Assembly: GCA_947500435.1 (NCBI GenBank)
Contig: CANMRV010000003.1
Span: 227,271 to 291,270, forward strand
From: an uncultured Flavobacteriaceae bacterium
GTDB taxonomy: Bacteria > Bacteroidota > Bacteroidia > Flavobacteriales > Flavobacteriaceae
Length of the DNA stretch: 64,000 nucleotides
Direction of reading: 5' to 3'
In this document: positions 1-8,428 of the stretch, one piece after another
Layout of the letters: the number at the start of each line of letters is the position of its first letter
Numbering within the stretch: the stretch's first letter is position 1
Notes under the pieces: generated by a model
Seen by the model: only the letters and a program-made list of their open reading frames with translations
Told to the model about the DNA's origin: nothing
The model's database searches: none
Made by a program: the position numbers and the translations under genes

Positions 1-1267
1 GAATCCGTGGGATAATCTAAAGTTTGATATCGAAGGAATTGTCGAGGTAAAGCGAAAGTTCTTTGGAACACTATACAACACCTATTCTTTCTTTTCCCTC
101 TATGCGAATATTGACGAGTTCAAATATTCAGAAGCAGATGTACCCTTAAACGAACGCCCAGAAATTGACCGATGGATTCTCTCTGAATTACATACCCTTA
201 TCAAGAAAGTAGATGAGGCCTATGCTGATTATGAACCGACAAGAGGTACCAGGGCCATTTCAGAATTTGTGCAGGAAAACCTGAGTAACTGGTATGTGCG
301 CTTATGCAGAAGACGTTTCTGGAAAGGAGATTACCAACAGGATAAAATATCGGCATACCAAACCTTATATACCTGTTTGGAAACTGTAGCAAAGCTTTCA
401 GCGCCAGTAGCTCCATTTTTTATGGATAGGCTCTATAAAGATTTAACAAATACTACAGAAAAAGAAACCTTTGAAAGTGTACATTTGGCTGATTTTCCAG
501 TGTATGATGCCGCTATGGTTGATACTGATTTAGAAGGAAAGATGCAGAAAGCACAAACGATTTCTTCTTTGGTATTATCAATCCGTCAGAAAGAAAAAAT
601 CAAGGTGCGTCAGCCGTTGCAGAAGATTATGATTCCTGTTTCTGATGATGAACAGAAGCATGCGATAGAAGCGGTAGCCGATTTGATTAAATCAGAGGTA
701 AACGTAAAAGAGATTGAACTGTTAGATGATGCTTCCGGCATTTTAGTGAAGCAGATAAAGCCAAATTTTAAGGTTTTAGGGCCTAAATACGGTAAGGAAA
801 TGAAGTTGATTGCGGCTGAGGTTGCTAAACTCGGGCAGGAGGACATCCAGAAAATCGAACAGGAGGGCGAAATATCCGTCCAAATAGAAAATAATAGTAT
901 TAATTTACAGTTACAAGATGTAGAGATAAGCTCTCAAGACATCGAAGGATGGCTGGTCGCTTCTTCAGGTTCATTAACAGTAGCTTTAGATGTTACTATC
1001 AATGAAGCACTAAGAAAAGAAGGTGTTGCCAGAGAATTGGTCAACCGAATTCAGAATATGAGAAAAGACTCTGGTTTTGAAGTAACCGATAAAATTGATA
1101 TTAAAATATTAAAAGACGGATTTGTAGAACAAGCGGTTTCCGATAATTTGAATTATATTAAAACCGAAACGCTCACTGCAGAACTAAATTTTGAAGAGAA
1201 ACTAGATATAGGCACGGAAATTGCCTTTGATGAAGTGAATACGAAACTATTTATTACAAAACACTAG
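1..1267 (+). CDS. ileS: Isoleucyl-tRNA synthetase, C-terminal part (5' end outside window)
   Basis: The open frame runs in from the left edge (first full codon at base 2) and ends at 1267, giving about 421 residues of the C-terminal part. It charges tRNA-Ile with isoleucine in the cytoplasm. Visible here are the end of the class I catalytic region (NPWDNLKFD), the anticodon-binding helical domain (RWILSEL, then ENLSNWYVRLCRRRFWKGD and SAPVAPFF), and the long C-terminal extension (REGVARELVNRIQNMRKDSGFEV) typical of the IleRS type found in Bacteroidota. The HIGH and KMSKS signatures would lie upstream of the window. The dksA-like gene follows after 4 bases, so the two are probably co-transcribed, and lspA lies just beyond, as in many bacteria. 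Identity is certain; only the N-terminus is unseen. Confidence 0.96.
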   Translation, partial: NPWDNLKFDIEGIVEVKRKFFGTLYNTYSFFSLYANIDEFKYSEADVPLNERPEIDRWILSELHTLIKKVDEAYADYEPTRGTRAISEFVQENLSNWYVRLCRRRFWKGDYQQDKISAYQTLYTCLETVAKLSAPVAPFFMDRLYKDLTNTTEKETFESVHLADFPVYDAAMVDTDLEGKMQKAQTISSLVLSIRQKEKIKVRQPLQKIMIPVSDDEQKHAIEAVADLIKSEVNVKEIELLDDASGILVKQIKPNFKVLGPKYGKEMKLIAAEVAKLGQEDIQKIEQEGEISVQIENNSINLQLQDVEISSQDIEGWLVASSGSLTVALDVTINEALRKEGVARELVNRIQNMRKDSGFEVTDKIDIKILKDGFVEQAVSDNLNYIKTETLTAELNFEEKLDIGTEIAFDEVNTKLFITKH

Positions 1268-1271
1268 AAAA

Positions 1272-1655
1272 ATGGCACAAGATTTAAAAGTTAGATATGC
1301 CGACAAAGATTTGGCGGAGTTCAGAGAACTTATTGAAGAGAAAATTGAAAAAGCTAAAAGTCATTTAGAGCTTTTGAAAAGCGCATATATGAATGATGGT
1401 AATAATGGTACAGATGATACCTCACCAACGTTCAAAGCATTTGAAGAAGGTTCTCAAACCATGAGTAAAGAGGCAAATACGCAATTAGCGATTCGTCAAG
1501 AGAAATTTATTCGTGATTTAAAGAATGCCTTGTTACGTATTGAAAACAAAACTTATGGCATATGCCGTGTTACGGGAAAGCTGATCAACAAAGAACGTTT
1601 GAAGCTTGTTCCGCATGCCACTTTGAGCATTGAGGCTAAAAACATGCAAAAATAA
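1272..1655 (+). CDS. TraR/DksA-family regulator with degenerate zinc finger
   Basis: A 127-residue protein of the TraR/DksA family, whose members bind in the RNA polymerase secondary channel and adjust transcription, often together with ppGpp. Residues 12-40 and 65-93 can form the coiled-coil arms, and the C-terminal segment YGICRVTGKLINKERLKLVPHA aligns with the family zinc-finger region. In a classical member this region has four cysteines (CxxC...CxxC). Here only Cys98 remains; the other positions read Thr101, Ser119 and Ala122, so zinc binding is unlikely. Similar zinc-less forms exist in Bacteroidota. It starts 4 bases after ileS and is followed at once by a strong terminator, so it is the last gene of an ileS operon. 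Function as a polymerase-binding regulator is inferred from family only. Confidence 0.88.
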   Translation: MAQDLKVRYADKDLAEFRELIEEKIEKAKSHLELLKSAYMNDGNNGTDDTSPTFKAFEEGSQTMSKEANTQLAIRQEKFIRDLKNALLRIENKTYGICRVTGKLINKERLKLVPHATLSIEAKNMQK

Positions 1656-1680
1656 AAACCTCGGTTTAGAGAAAAATATT

Positions 1681-1719
1681 GACCCACAAGGTTTTGAGAA
1701 CCTTGTGGGTCTTTTTGTT
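1681..1719 (+). terminator. Rho-independent terminator after the dksA-like gene
   Basis: A perfect 11-base-pair stem (arm GACCCACAAGG, 9-base loop, arm CCTTGTGGGTC) is followed by TTTTTG and TTT. It lies 25 bases after the dksA-like stop codon and before the next ATG. Reading it as protein from a TTG at 1679 would wrongly extend the next gene. Confidence 0.9.
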
Positions 1720-1729
1720 TAAGGACATC

Positions 1730-2344
1730 ATGAGAACTCTCCTACTGCTATTTTTTACCTTGAATTTTTTAAACGCTCAAAAAGTGGTGGAAAAATCAAT
1801 TGTACATAGCGCTATTTCGTCTTTTCAAATAGATGCCTCCAACTGTTTTCAGATAAACCTAAGTACTAGTGATTCTGCTGAGCTAGTTGTAGAAGCCACC
1901 ATTGAAGGTGAATATAGAAAAGACCTTGTTCTAAACCTAAATGAAGAAGGCTCAACAGTTTTGGTAAGTGCGGGTTTTCGGTCAAATTTTGAAAACCCAA
2001 ATGACAAATTAAGTGCCCATAAAGTAGTTTCAATCGCATTGGAAATAAAATTACCAGCATTTAGGAATGTCAACATTTTCGGAACAAATAGTAATATTAA
2101 GACAAAGGGAGTTTATGAAAAGTTAAAAATAACTTCCAATGATGGCTTCATTCGCTTGATTGAAGTAGAAGGTAGTGCGGAAGTAACTACCCAAAGTGGT
2201 GATATTATTGTTGAAAGTAAGTCAGCTAAAATTCTAAGCAAAAGCAAATACGGAAAGGTCGATGAAAATCAAATTCCTGTGGGAGATAATAAGTACCTAC
2301 TTAATACCGTTACAGGAAACATCCGCTTCAAGAGAATCGAATAA
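1730..2344 (+). CDS. Secreted hypothetical protein, DUF4097-like
   Basis: A 204-residue protein starting at the ATG at 1730, after the terminator. The first 16 residues (MRTLLLLFFTLNFLNA) form a signal peptide cleaved before Q-K, so it is exported to the periplasm or outer membrane. The rest is rich in short beta strands with a repeating pattern (NVNIFGTNSNI, LKITSNDGFI, SAEVTTQSGDI), resembling the right-handed beta-helix of DUF4097 or GIN-type putative adhesin domains. No catalytic motif is visible. It lies between the ileS-dksA unit and lspA, with its own transcription likely because of the preceding terminator. Fold assignment is tentative; function unknown. Confidence 0.75.
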   Translation: MRTLLLLFFTLNFLNAQKVVEKSIVHSAISSFQIDASNCFQINLSTSDSAELVVEATIEGEYRKDLVLNLNEEGSTVLVSAGFRSNFENPNDKLSAHKVVSIALEIKLPAFRNVNIFGTNSNIKTKGVYEKLKITSNDGFIRLIEVEGSAEVTTQSGDIIVESKSAKILSKSKYGKVDENQIPVGDNKYLLNTVTGNIRFKRIE

Positions 2345-2350
2345 TATGTC

Positions 2351-2358
2351 TATTTTTG
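2351..2358 (+). promoter_or_regulatory. -7 box TATTTTTG for lspA
   Basis: TATTTTTG matches the Bacteroidota housekeeping -7 consensus TAnnTTTG exactly, and lies 19 bases upstream of the lspA start codon. No clear -33 TTTG is seen at the usual distance, so this is a moderate call. Confidence 0.5.
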
Positions 2359-2377
2359 CCACAATTATAACTACGAA

Positions 2378-3058
2378 ATGAATTTAAAGAAGTCGCTGCT
2401 GCTGATTGCGGTTATATTGCTAATAGACCAGATTAGTAAAATCTACATAAAGACCCATTTTGAATTAGGTGAATCTGTTGACGTATTTAATTGGTTTAAA
2501 ATTCATTTTATTGAAAATTCAGGTGCTGCTTGGGGTGCTAAATTGAGTGATTTTTTACCTATATCAGAATCAGCTGGCAAGCTTATTTTGACTGTTTTTA
2601 GATTGTTCGCTGTCGCGGGAATTGGATATTGGTTATATGACACCATTCGCAAGAAATCGCCGAAAGTATTAATTCTGGCGGTCTCCTTAATTTTTGCAGG
2701 AGCTCTTGGAAACATTATCGATTCCGTTTTCTACGGACTCATTTTTGACCACAGCAACGGCCAGGTTGCCACCCTGTTTTCAGATGAGTCTTATGGTGGT
2801 GTATTCTATGGAAAGGTTGTAGATATGCTGTATTTTCCTATGGTTGATACCACATGGCCTGAATGGGTGCCTTATTTTGGCGGAAAGGGTTTCCGTTTTT
2901 TCGAACCTGTTTTTAATGTAGCTGATACGGCGATTAGCACTGGAGTAGGAATATTATTGGTGTTCAATAAAAAAGCTTTCCCTAAGCATGAGGAAGAATC
3001 TGAAATCGAAGGAACAGTTTTAGAGGAGGTAATAGATCAAGTTCTCGAGAACGAATAG
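2378..3058 (+). CDS. lspA: Lipoprotein signal peptidase (signal peptidase II)
   Basis: A 226-residue inner-membrane aspartyl protease that cleaves the signal peptide of prolipoproteins after lipidation of the lipobox cysteine. Family marks are LLIDQISK near the first membrane helix, ENSGAAWG, GALGNIIDS, the first catalytic aspartate Asp149 in VVDMLYF, and the second, Asp183, in FNVADTAIS. Four membrane helices are apparent. It is longer than the E. coli enzyme (about 165 residues) because of an insertion around residues 125-170 and a C-terminal acidic tail, as is usual in Bacteroidota. Its last 22 bases overlap the convergent cyclo-ligase gene. Substrates visible in this window include the M23, DUF4270 and Ig-like lipoproteins. 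Confidence 0.96.
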   Translation: MNLKKSLLLIAVILLIDQISKIYIKTHFELGESVDVFNWFKIHFIENSGAAWGAKLSDFLPISESAGKLILTVFRLFAVAGIGYWLYDTIRKKSPKVLILAVSLIFAGALGNIIDSVFYGLIFDHSNGQVATLFSDESYGGVFYGKVVDMLYFPMVDTTWPEWVPYFGGKGFRFFEPVFNVADTAISTGVGILLVFNKKAFPKHEEESEIEGTVLEEVIDQVLENE

Positions 3059-3609
3059 ATTTTCTCAGGAGTTACACAATAATCTAAGGGAATATCATTC
3101 TCATTTATATCACTTATCATAGCTTCCGCAGGAAACAAAGATAGTCCGACTTTGATTACATCTTTTCTGCAGTCGTTAAGAAAATTATCGTAGAACCCTT
3201 TTCCGTATCCTACGCGATTTCCATTTTCATCAAAGGCCAGCAAAGGGACAAAAACCACATCGACTTTTTCGGTTGGCACTTCAATACCTTCAACGGGTTC
3301 AGGTACTCCCCATGAATTGGCAAGCAGCTTAGTATTATCAGTCAATAGAATATGTTGAAGGCTCTGCTCACACTGTATTTTCGGAAGTATGATATTTTTG
3401 TCCTTACCTTGCAAGATAGACAAGACAAAAGAAGTGTCTACCTCATTTTTTGAGCTTATGGGAAGAAATATGTGGTAGTAGTCTAAATTCCAAATAGGCA
3501 AACCAAGTAGCTTGTTCGCAATGGATAGTGAGGAATTTAATAGTGCTTGTGGGGAAACGTCTTTTCGTAGTGCTTTATAATGTAATCGTAAATTCTTTTT
3601 TAACATCAA
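3037..3609 (-). CDS. 5-formyltetrahydrofolate cyclo-ligase
   Basis: A 190-residue enzyme that converts 5-formyltetrahydrofolate to 5,10-methenyltetrahydrofolate using ATP, returning this storage folate to one-carbon metabolism in the cytoplasm. The N-terminal basic segment (KKNLRLHYKALRKDV), the PKI segment and the hallmark VPLLAFDENGNRVGYGKGFYD near residues 128-148 are those of the family. Length is typical. The gene is convergent with lspA and overlaps its end by 22 bases, so the two transcripts can pair at their 3' ends. Start is the ATG at 3609. Gene names for this family vary (ygfA, yqgN, fau), so none is assigned. Confidence 0.94.
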   Translation of the reverse strand: MMLKKNLRLHYKALRKDVSPQALLNSSLSIANKLLGLPIWNLDYYHIFLPISSKNEVDTSFVLSILQGKDKNIILPKIQCEQSLQHILLTDNTKLLANSWGVPEPVEGIEVPTEKVDVVFVPLLAFDENGNRVGYGKGFYDNFLNDCRKDVIKVGLSLFPAEAMISDINENDIPLDYCVTPEKIYSFSRT

Positions 3610-3647
3610 GAATCGTTAAAATATTACGAATTGAAAATACCTTTCAC

Positions 3648-3734
3648 CTAATCTTTAATGGCAACGGCATAATAAACTTTACAAAATAGCATTAATATCA
3701 AGTAGGTGGCAATAGTGATGAGGTACTTATCCAT
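3648..3734 (-). CDS. Possible 28-residue membrane peptide
   Basis: A short frame (ATG at 3734, stop at 3648) encodes MDKYLITIATYLILMLF followed by CKVYYAVAIKD, essentially one hydrophobic helix with a charged residue at each end. It lies 38 bases upstream of the cyclo-ligase start on the same strand. No clear ribosome binding site is visible, but such sites are weak in this phylum. The strongly membrane-like composition is the only support; it could be chance in AT-rich DNA. Confidence 0.3.
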   Translation of the reverse strand: MDKYLITIATYLILMLFCKVYYAVAIKD

Positions 3735-4133
3735 GTTGGTTGATTTTGATGGTTAAATATATACAAAAAAAACCTATTAAGTGTACTTTTTAATCGATGA
3801 ACTGCATGTTTTTTAAGAAATTTTAACATTTGGTTAAATTGAAACGTAAGTAATTTCTATCAGAATATAATTTAAGTATATGAATAACAGAAGGTTATAT
3901 TTTGACGTAATTTGGAGAAGAAATTATAGATTTTTAAGGTTTTCAAACACTTTATCTAAAATTTAAAGCTAATGGGTTCTGGTAGAACCCAAATTAAGTC
4001 TTTTGTATGGATGAAATTGCCACTTAATTGTACAAATTAGGCAACGTTAAATAAAATTAAAATAGAATGTGGTTTTGTAAAAACGTGGTAATTTAACATC
4101 AGCTACCGAACAATAATGAACCAGTAAAGCTTC
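3735..4133. other. Intergenic region upstream of uvrC with candidate promoter and hairpin
   Basis: About 400 bases without a convincing gene. On the + strand, TTTG at 3901-3904 and TAGATTTT at 3927-3934 (22-base spacer) resemble a Bacteroidota promoter with one mismatch. Downstream, TGGGTTCT (3973-3980) and AGAACCCA (3984-3991) form a perfect 8-base-pair stem with a 3-base loop, which would lie in the uvrC leader. No T-run follows, so it is not a terminator. A 28-codon frame at 3880-3966 has no supporting feature. Confidence 0.4.
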
Positions 4134-5927
4134 ATGCCCCAATTACCCATTGACATACAGTTGAAAACCTTACCGAGTAATCCTGGTGTTTATCAGTTTT
4201 ATGATGCCATCGATAAAATCTTATACGTGGGTAAGGCCAAAAATTTAAAGAAACGGGTCTCTTCTTACTTCAATAAAAATCATGAGTACGGTAAGACTAG
4301 AGTGATGGTGAAGAAGATTGTTCGGATAGAACATATTGTAGTGCCAACAGAGTCAGATGCGCTTTTACTTGAGAATAATTTAATTAAGAAGTATCGCCCC
4401 AGATACAATGTGCTTTTAAAAGATGATAAGTCATACCCTTGGATATGCATTAAAAATGAGCGCTTTCCTAGAATATTTCCAACGAGAAAATTGATTAAGG
4501 ATGGCTCTGAATATTTCGGCCCTTATACAAGTATGAAAACCGTACGCACTTTGTTAGACCTGGTAAAGAGTGTTTATCCGTTAAGAACGTGCAATTATGA
4601 TTTATCCGAGGAAAAAATAAAAGCGGGTAAATATAAAGTCTGTTTGGAGTATCATTTGGGAAATTGCAAAGGCCCATGTGAAGGCTTTCAGACATTGGAG
4701 GAGTATGACCAACAAGTTGTCGATATTCGCGAAATCTTAAAAGGAAACTTCAAATCTTCATTGAATTATTTCAAAGGGCAGATGAAAAACCTTGCTTCTG
4801 AAATGAAATTTGAAGAAGCCCAACAAGTAAAGGAGAAGATTGATGTTTTAGAAAATTACCAAGTCAAAAGCACAATTGTAAATCCTAAAATAAATAATGT
4901 CGATGTCTTTTCTATCATTTCAGATGAGGCCTTTGCTTATGTGAACTTTCTACAACTCTCCCATGGTTCTATTGTTGGCTCACATACTATAGAGATTAAG
5001 AAGAAACTCGAAGAAAAGGATGAGGATTTACTGCAATTGGCCATAGTTGAAATTCGTGACCGGTTCAAATCAGAATCTAAAGAAGTTTATCTTCCTTTCA
5101 AGGTAATCGTTGAACCTCATTTGAAAGTTACCATTCCACAGTTGGGAGATAAAAAGAAAATTCTAGACCTCTCTGAAAGAAATGCCAAATTCTTCAGACA
5201 AGAGCGCTTTAAGCAAATAAGTATTATTGACCCTGATCGCCATGCCAATCGCATCATGGCCCAAATGAAAAAAGACATCCGACTGTCGGCTGAACCACGC
5301 CATATAGAGTGTTTTGATAATAGTAATATACAAGGAAGCAACCCTGTGGCTGCTTGTGTTGTCTTTAAAGATGGAAAGCCTTCCAAAAAAGAGTATCGAC
5401 ATTATAATATTAAAACAGTAGAGGGCCCTGACGATTTTGCCTCCATGGAAGAAGTGGTTCTTAGACGTTATAAAAGACTATTGGCGGAAGATGAACCTTT
5501 GCCGCAATTGATTGTTATAGATGGTGGAAAGGGACAGTTGTCATCGGCACTGAAAAGTCTTGATGTTTTAGGATTACGGGGTAAGATTGCTATAATAGGA
5601 ATTGCCAAGCGGCTTGAGGAAATTTACTTTCCTGATGACCCTATTCCATTGTACTTAGATAAGAAGTCAGAAAGTTTAAAAATCATCCAGCAACTTCGAA
5701 ATGAGGCGCACCGTTTTGGGATAACCTTCCATCGAAATAAAAGAAGCAAGGCAGCAATTAATTCAGAGTTGGAAAGTATTGAAGGTGTGGGCGAGAAAAC
5801 GGCCGAAGACCTTTTAAAAATATTTAAATCTGTCAAACGTATAAAGGAAGCATCCGTAGAGAACCTTGCAAAAACCGTCGGAATAGCAAAAGCGAAGAAG
5901 ATTTATGAAACATTTCATCAAAAATAA
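4134..5927 (+). CDS. uvrC: UvrABC excinuclease subunit C
   Basis: A 597-residue nuclease of nucleotide excision repair; with UvrB bound at a lesion it makes the incisions on both sides of the damage. Domains in order: GIY-YIG nuclease for the 3' cut (Gly18-Val-Tyr20 and Tyr31-Val-Gly33, then KNLKKRV), a cysteine cluster region (CNYD...KVCLEYHLGNCKGPC), the UVR segment that contacts UvrB (around residues 205-240), the RNase H-like nuclease for the 5' cut (IECFDNSNIQGS, catalytic Asp near residue 394), and C-terminal helix-hairpin-helix DNA-binding motifs (ESIEGVGEKTAEDLL, residues about 545-597). Length and order are normal. The patatin gene follows after 15 bases, so the two probably share a transcript. 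Confidence 0.98.
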   Translation: MPQLPIDIQLKTLPSNPGVYQFYDAIDKILYVGKAKNLKKRVSSYFNKNHEYGKTRVMVKKIVRIEHIVVPTESDALLLENNLIKKYRPRYNVLLKDDKSYPWICIKNERFPRIFPTRKLIKDGSEYFGPYTSMKTVRTLLDLVKSVYPLRTCNYDLSEEKIKAGKYKVCLEYHLGNCKGPCEGFQTLEEYDQQVVDIREILKGNFKSSLNYFKGQMKNLASEMKFEEAQQVKEKIDVLENYQVKSTIVNPKINNVDVFSIISDEAFAYVNFLQLSHGSIVGSHTIEIKKKLEEKDEDLLQLAIVEIRDRFKSESKEVYLPFKVIVEPHLKVTIPQLGDKKKILDLSERNAKFFRQERFKQISIIDPDRHANRIMAQMKKDIRLSAEPRHIECFDNSNIQGSNPVAACVVFKDGKPSKKEYRHYNIKTVEGPDDFASMEEVVLRRYKRLLAEDEPLPQLIVIDGGKGQLSSALKSLDVLGLRGKIAIIGIAKRLEEIYFPDDPIPLYLDKKSESLKIIQQLRNEAHRFGITFHRNKRSKAAINSELESIEGVGEKTAEDLLKIFKSVKRIKEASVENLAKTVGIAKAKKIYETFHQK

Positions 5928-5942
5928 CGTCGTATAGGCAGC

Positions 5943-8219
5943 ATGCAGAAAATTTTACTTTTCATTCTAACTATATCTCTTTCATGGGCAAGTTATGCAC
6001 AGGAATCAAATAGCAAAGAAGATATCAAAGTTGGTCTTGTCTTAAGTGGCGGTGGTGCTAAAGGCTTAGCACATATTGGTGCTCTAAAAGTTATTGAAGA
6101 AGCTGGGGTGAAAATAGATTATATAGGTGGTACAAGTATGGGCGCAATTGTTGGGGCTTTATATGCTTCAGGATATACGGCTAACGAATTAGATTCCATA
6201 TTTAGAAGTTCAGATTTCAGCCGTCTTATTCAAGATAATCTACCAAGAAATGCAAAGACTTTTTATGAAAAAGAGGATTCCGAAAGATATGCGGTGACAC
6301 TGCCGTTCAATAAGTTCAAAATATCAATACCCCAGGCATATTCTGGAGGCCAAAATATATATCACGAATTGGTACGATTGCTTTACCATGTGAAAGACGT
6401 TAAAGATTTTAATCAATTGCCTATTCCGTTTGTCTGTATTGGTACTAATGTAGAAACAGGTGAAGAGGTTATTCTTGATAAAGGATATCTTCCACAAGCG
6501 ATAATGGCCAGTGGCACGCTCCCTTCCCTTTTTGAGCCTTCAACTGTTGATGGTAAAGTATTGATTGATGGTGGCGTTGTAAATAACTATCCTATTAATA
6601 AAGTTAAAGCTCTTGGTGCAGATGTTATCATTGGGGTAGACGTACAACATGGTCTTTCTAGCCGAGAAGAGTTACTGTCAGCGACGGAAATTCTTCTTCA
6701 GATTAACAACTTTCGTTCGGCAGAAGATATGGAGGAGAAGTCAAAACAGACGAATATTTATATTAAACCAAATATGGATGATTATACCGTATTGGATTTT
6801 AATCAAGGAAAGGCTATTGTTAGATTAGGGGAAGAAGCTGCGCGCAAAGAATATGTGCCGTTAAAAGAACTTTCCATTAAGCAAAATAAAAAGCGAAAAG
6901 CTATAAAAACTGGTGCTGTCAATGACTCTTTGCGCATCAATCGTTTAGTGCTATCTGGTAAAAATTCGAACTATACCAGGGGGTATGTAAAGGGAAAACT
7001 TCGTTTTGAATTAGGCAAGAAAATTAGTTTTCAAAAATTACAACAAGGTATTAGTAACCTATCGGCAACCGGAAACTTTCAAACGATTCGATATAAATTG
7101 GTTTCAAATGGAATAGGAGAAGATTTAATTATTGGGTTGGAAGAAAAGCCGACCAAAACCTTCTTACGCCTTGGTGCCCACTATGATGATTTGTATAAGA
7201 GCGCCGCAATGATAAACCTGACGAGAAAGAACTTTTTAGCGAAAGATGATGTTGCCTCTTTTGACTTTATTTTAGGAGATAATGTGCGTTATAATCTCCA
7301 ATATTATATAGACAAAGGTTCATACTGGAGCTTCGGATTCAATTCACGATTCAACGATTTTGAAAAGGAAATCGATTTTGATGTTATTCGAAGCAACTAC
7401 GAAGTTCCGAATGTCGGTAATGTAAACACCATTAACTTCGGAGTGCAAGATTTTACGAATCAAGCTTATGTTCAAACCGTTTGGCAAGAGGAATTAGCCT
7501 TTACAACGGGTATCGAGTATAAGTATCTTAAGTTTAGCACTAGGACTTTGGCGGATTTGGAAAATCAGAACGAAAACACGCTAGAACAAGCTCGAAGAGA
7601 CCGAAATGGTAGAACTTTATTTGAAAAAAGTAATTTCTATAGCGCTTTTGCCCAATTAACCTTAGATACCTATGATGACAAATACTTCCCCACCAAAGGG
7701 TTCTTTTTCAATGGAGACTTCCATTTTTATGTGCTCTCATCAGATTTCAATAATAACTTTAAAGAGTTTTCAGTCAGTAAGGCGAGAATGGGTGGGGCAT
7801 TTTCCATTTTTGACAATCTATCAATCAATTTGGAAACTGAAGGAGGATTTAAACTAGGTACCTCAAACGTTACTACCTTCGATTTTGTGCTAGGGGGATA
7901 TGGTACAAACCTAATCAACAATTTTGTTCCGTTTTTCGGATATGATTTTCTATCCCTGCCCGGCAATAGTTATGTGAAAGCTTATGGTAGAGTAGATTTA
8001 GAAATTGCTCCGAAAAATCACCTTCTTTTTGCTGCCAATTTTGCCAATGTAGAGGATGACCTTTTTCGAACTGGAGAATGGTTTACTGAACCCACATATT
8101 CAGGGTTTGCGGTTGGTTATGGACTAGAGTCATTTTTAGGACCAATACAAGTTCTTTATTCCTGGTCTCCCGATGTTGATAAAGGCAACTTCTTTTTTAG
8201 CGTTGGTTATTGGTTTTAG
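5943..8219 (+). CDS. Patatin-like phospholipase fused to POTRA and outer-membrane barrel (type Vd-like)
   Basis: A 758-residue protein. The signal peptide (residues 1-19, ending A-S-Y-A before Q) sends it across the inner membrane. The patatin domain (about 28-300) has the oxyanion loop GGGAKG (36-41), nucleophile Ser65 in GTSMG, and the dyad Asp209 in DGG, so the lipase site is intact. A single POTRA-like segment (about 322-385, INRLVLSGKN...) follows, then a BamA/Omp85-type 16-strand-like barrel ending in the aromatic-terminated strand FFFSVGYWF. This is the architecture of PlpD of Pseudomonas and FplA of Fusobacterium, called type Vd autotransporters, in which the lipase is displayed outside or lies at the periplasmic mouth. 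Bacteroidota homologues are common; their substrate and display are mostly untested. It lies 15 bases after uvrC. Confidence 0.92.
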   Translation: MQKILLFILTISLSWASYAQESNSKEDIKVGLVLSGGGAKGLAHIGALKVIEEAGVKIDYIGGTSMGAIVGALYASGYTANELDSIFRSSDFSRLIQDNLPRNAKTFYEKEDSERYAVTLPFNKFKISIPQAYSGGQNIYHELVRLLYHVKDVKDFNQLPIPFVCIGTNVETGEEVILDKGYLPQAIMASGTLPSLFEPSTVDGKVLIDGGVVNNYPINKVKALGADVIIGVDVQHGLSSREELLSATEILLQINNFRSAEDMEEKSKQTNIYIKPNMDDYTVLDFNQGKAIVRLGEEAARKEYVPLKELSIKQNKKRKAIKTGAVNDSLRINRLVLSGKNSNYTRGYVKGKLRFELGKKISFQKLQQGISNLSATGNFQTIRYKLVSNGIGEDLIIGLEEKPTKTFLRLGAHYDDLYKSAAMINLTRKNFLAKDDVASFDFILGDNVRYNLQYYIDKGSYWSFGFNSRFNDFEKEIDFDVIRSNYEVPNVGNVNTINFGVQDFTNQAYVQTVWQEELAFTTGIEYKYLKFSTRTLADLENQNENTLEQARRDRNGRTLFEKSNFYSAFAQLTLDTYDDKYFPTKGFFFNGDFHFYVLSSDFNNNFKEFSVSKARMGGAFSIFDNLSINLETEGGFKLGTSNVTTFDFVLGGYGTNLINNFVPFFGYDFLSLPGNSYVKAYGRVDLEIAPKNHLLFAANFANVEDDLFRTGEWFTEPTYSGFAVGYGLESFLGPIQVLYSWSPDVDKGNFFFSVGYWF

Positions 8220-8373
8220 ATTTCTGATTTTCCTTTTCAAAGCTTGTCTGATAATTAACAACGGGTTGATTTCTTTTTTCCGATATTTGTAGACCTTTTA
8301 TAGGAAGAACAACATGATGAAATTTAGAATTGATATAACTGCACATCTTAGGGCAATGTGGTAATTAAGGCCA

Positions 8374-8428
8374 TTTATTTCAATTTCCGCTTTTACTGAA
8401 ATAAACCTGCCTGTCGGCAGACAGGTTC
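8374..8428 (+). repeat. Two adjacent inverted repeats in the hppD leader
   Basis: TTTATTTCA (8374-8382) and TGAAATAAA (8397-8405) form a perfect 9-base-pair stem with a 14-base loop. Directly after it comes a near-palindrome (8405-8428) that can fold in two exclusive ways: CCTGTC with GACAGG (loop GGCA), or CTGCC with GGCAG. Related CCTGCC/GGCAGG palindromes are scattered through many flavobacterial genomes, so the second may be a dispersed element. The rest of 8220-8510 shows no gene apart from an unconvincing 16-codon frame at 8314-8364. Confidence 0.6.

Noticed and set aside
1679..1729. TTG start extending the 204-residue secreted protein
   Set aside because: The extension would translate the terminator stem and push the signal peptide 17 residues inward.
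3880..3966. 28-codon basic frame upstream of uvrC
   Set aside because: No hydrophobic segment, no ribosome binding site, and it overlaps the candidate promoter; chance frames of this size are common in such DNA.
8314..8364. 16-codon frame ending in Trp upstream of hppD, possible leader peptide
   Set aside because: No run of Tyr, Phe or Trp codons and no terminator/antiterminator pair after it, so an attenuation leader is not supported.
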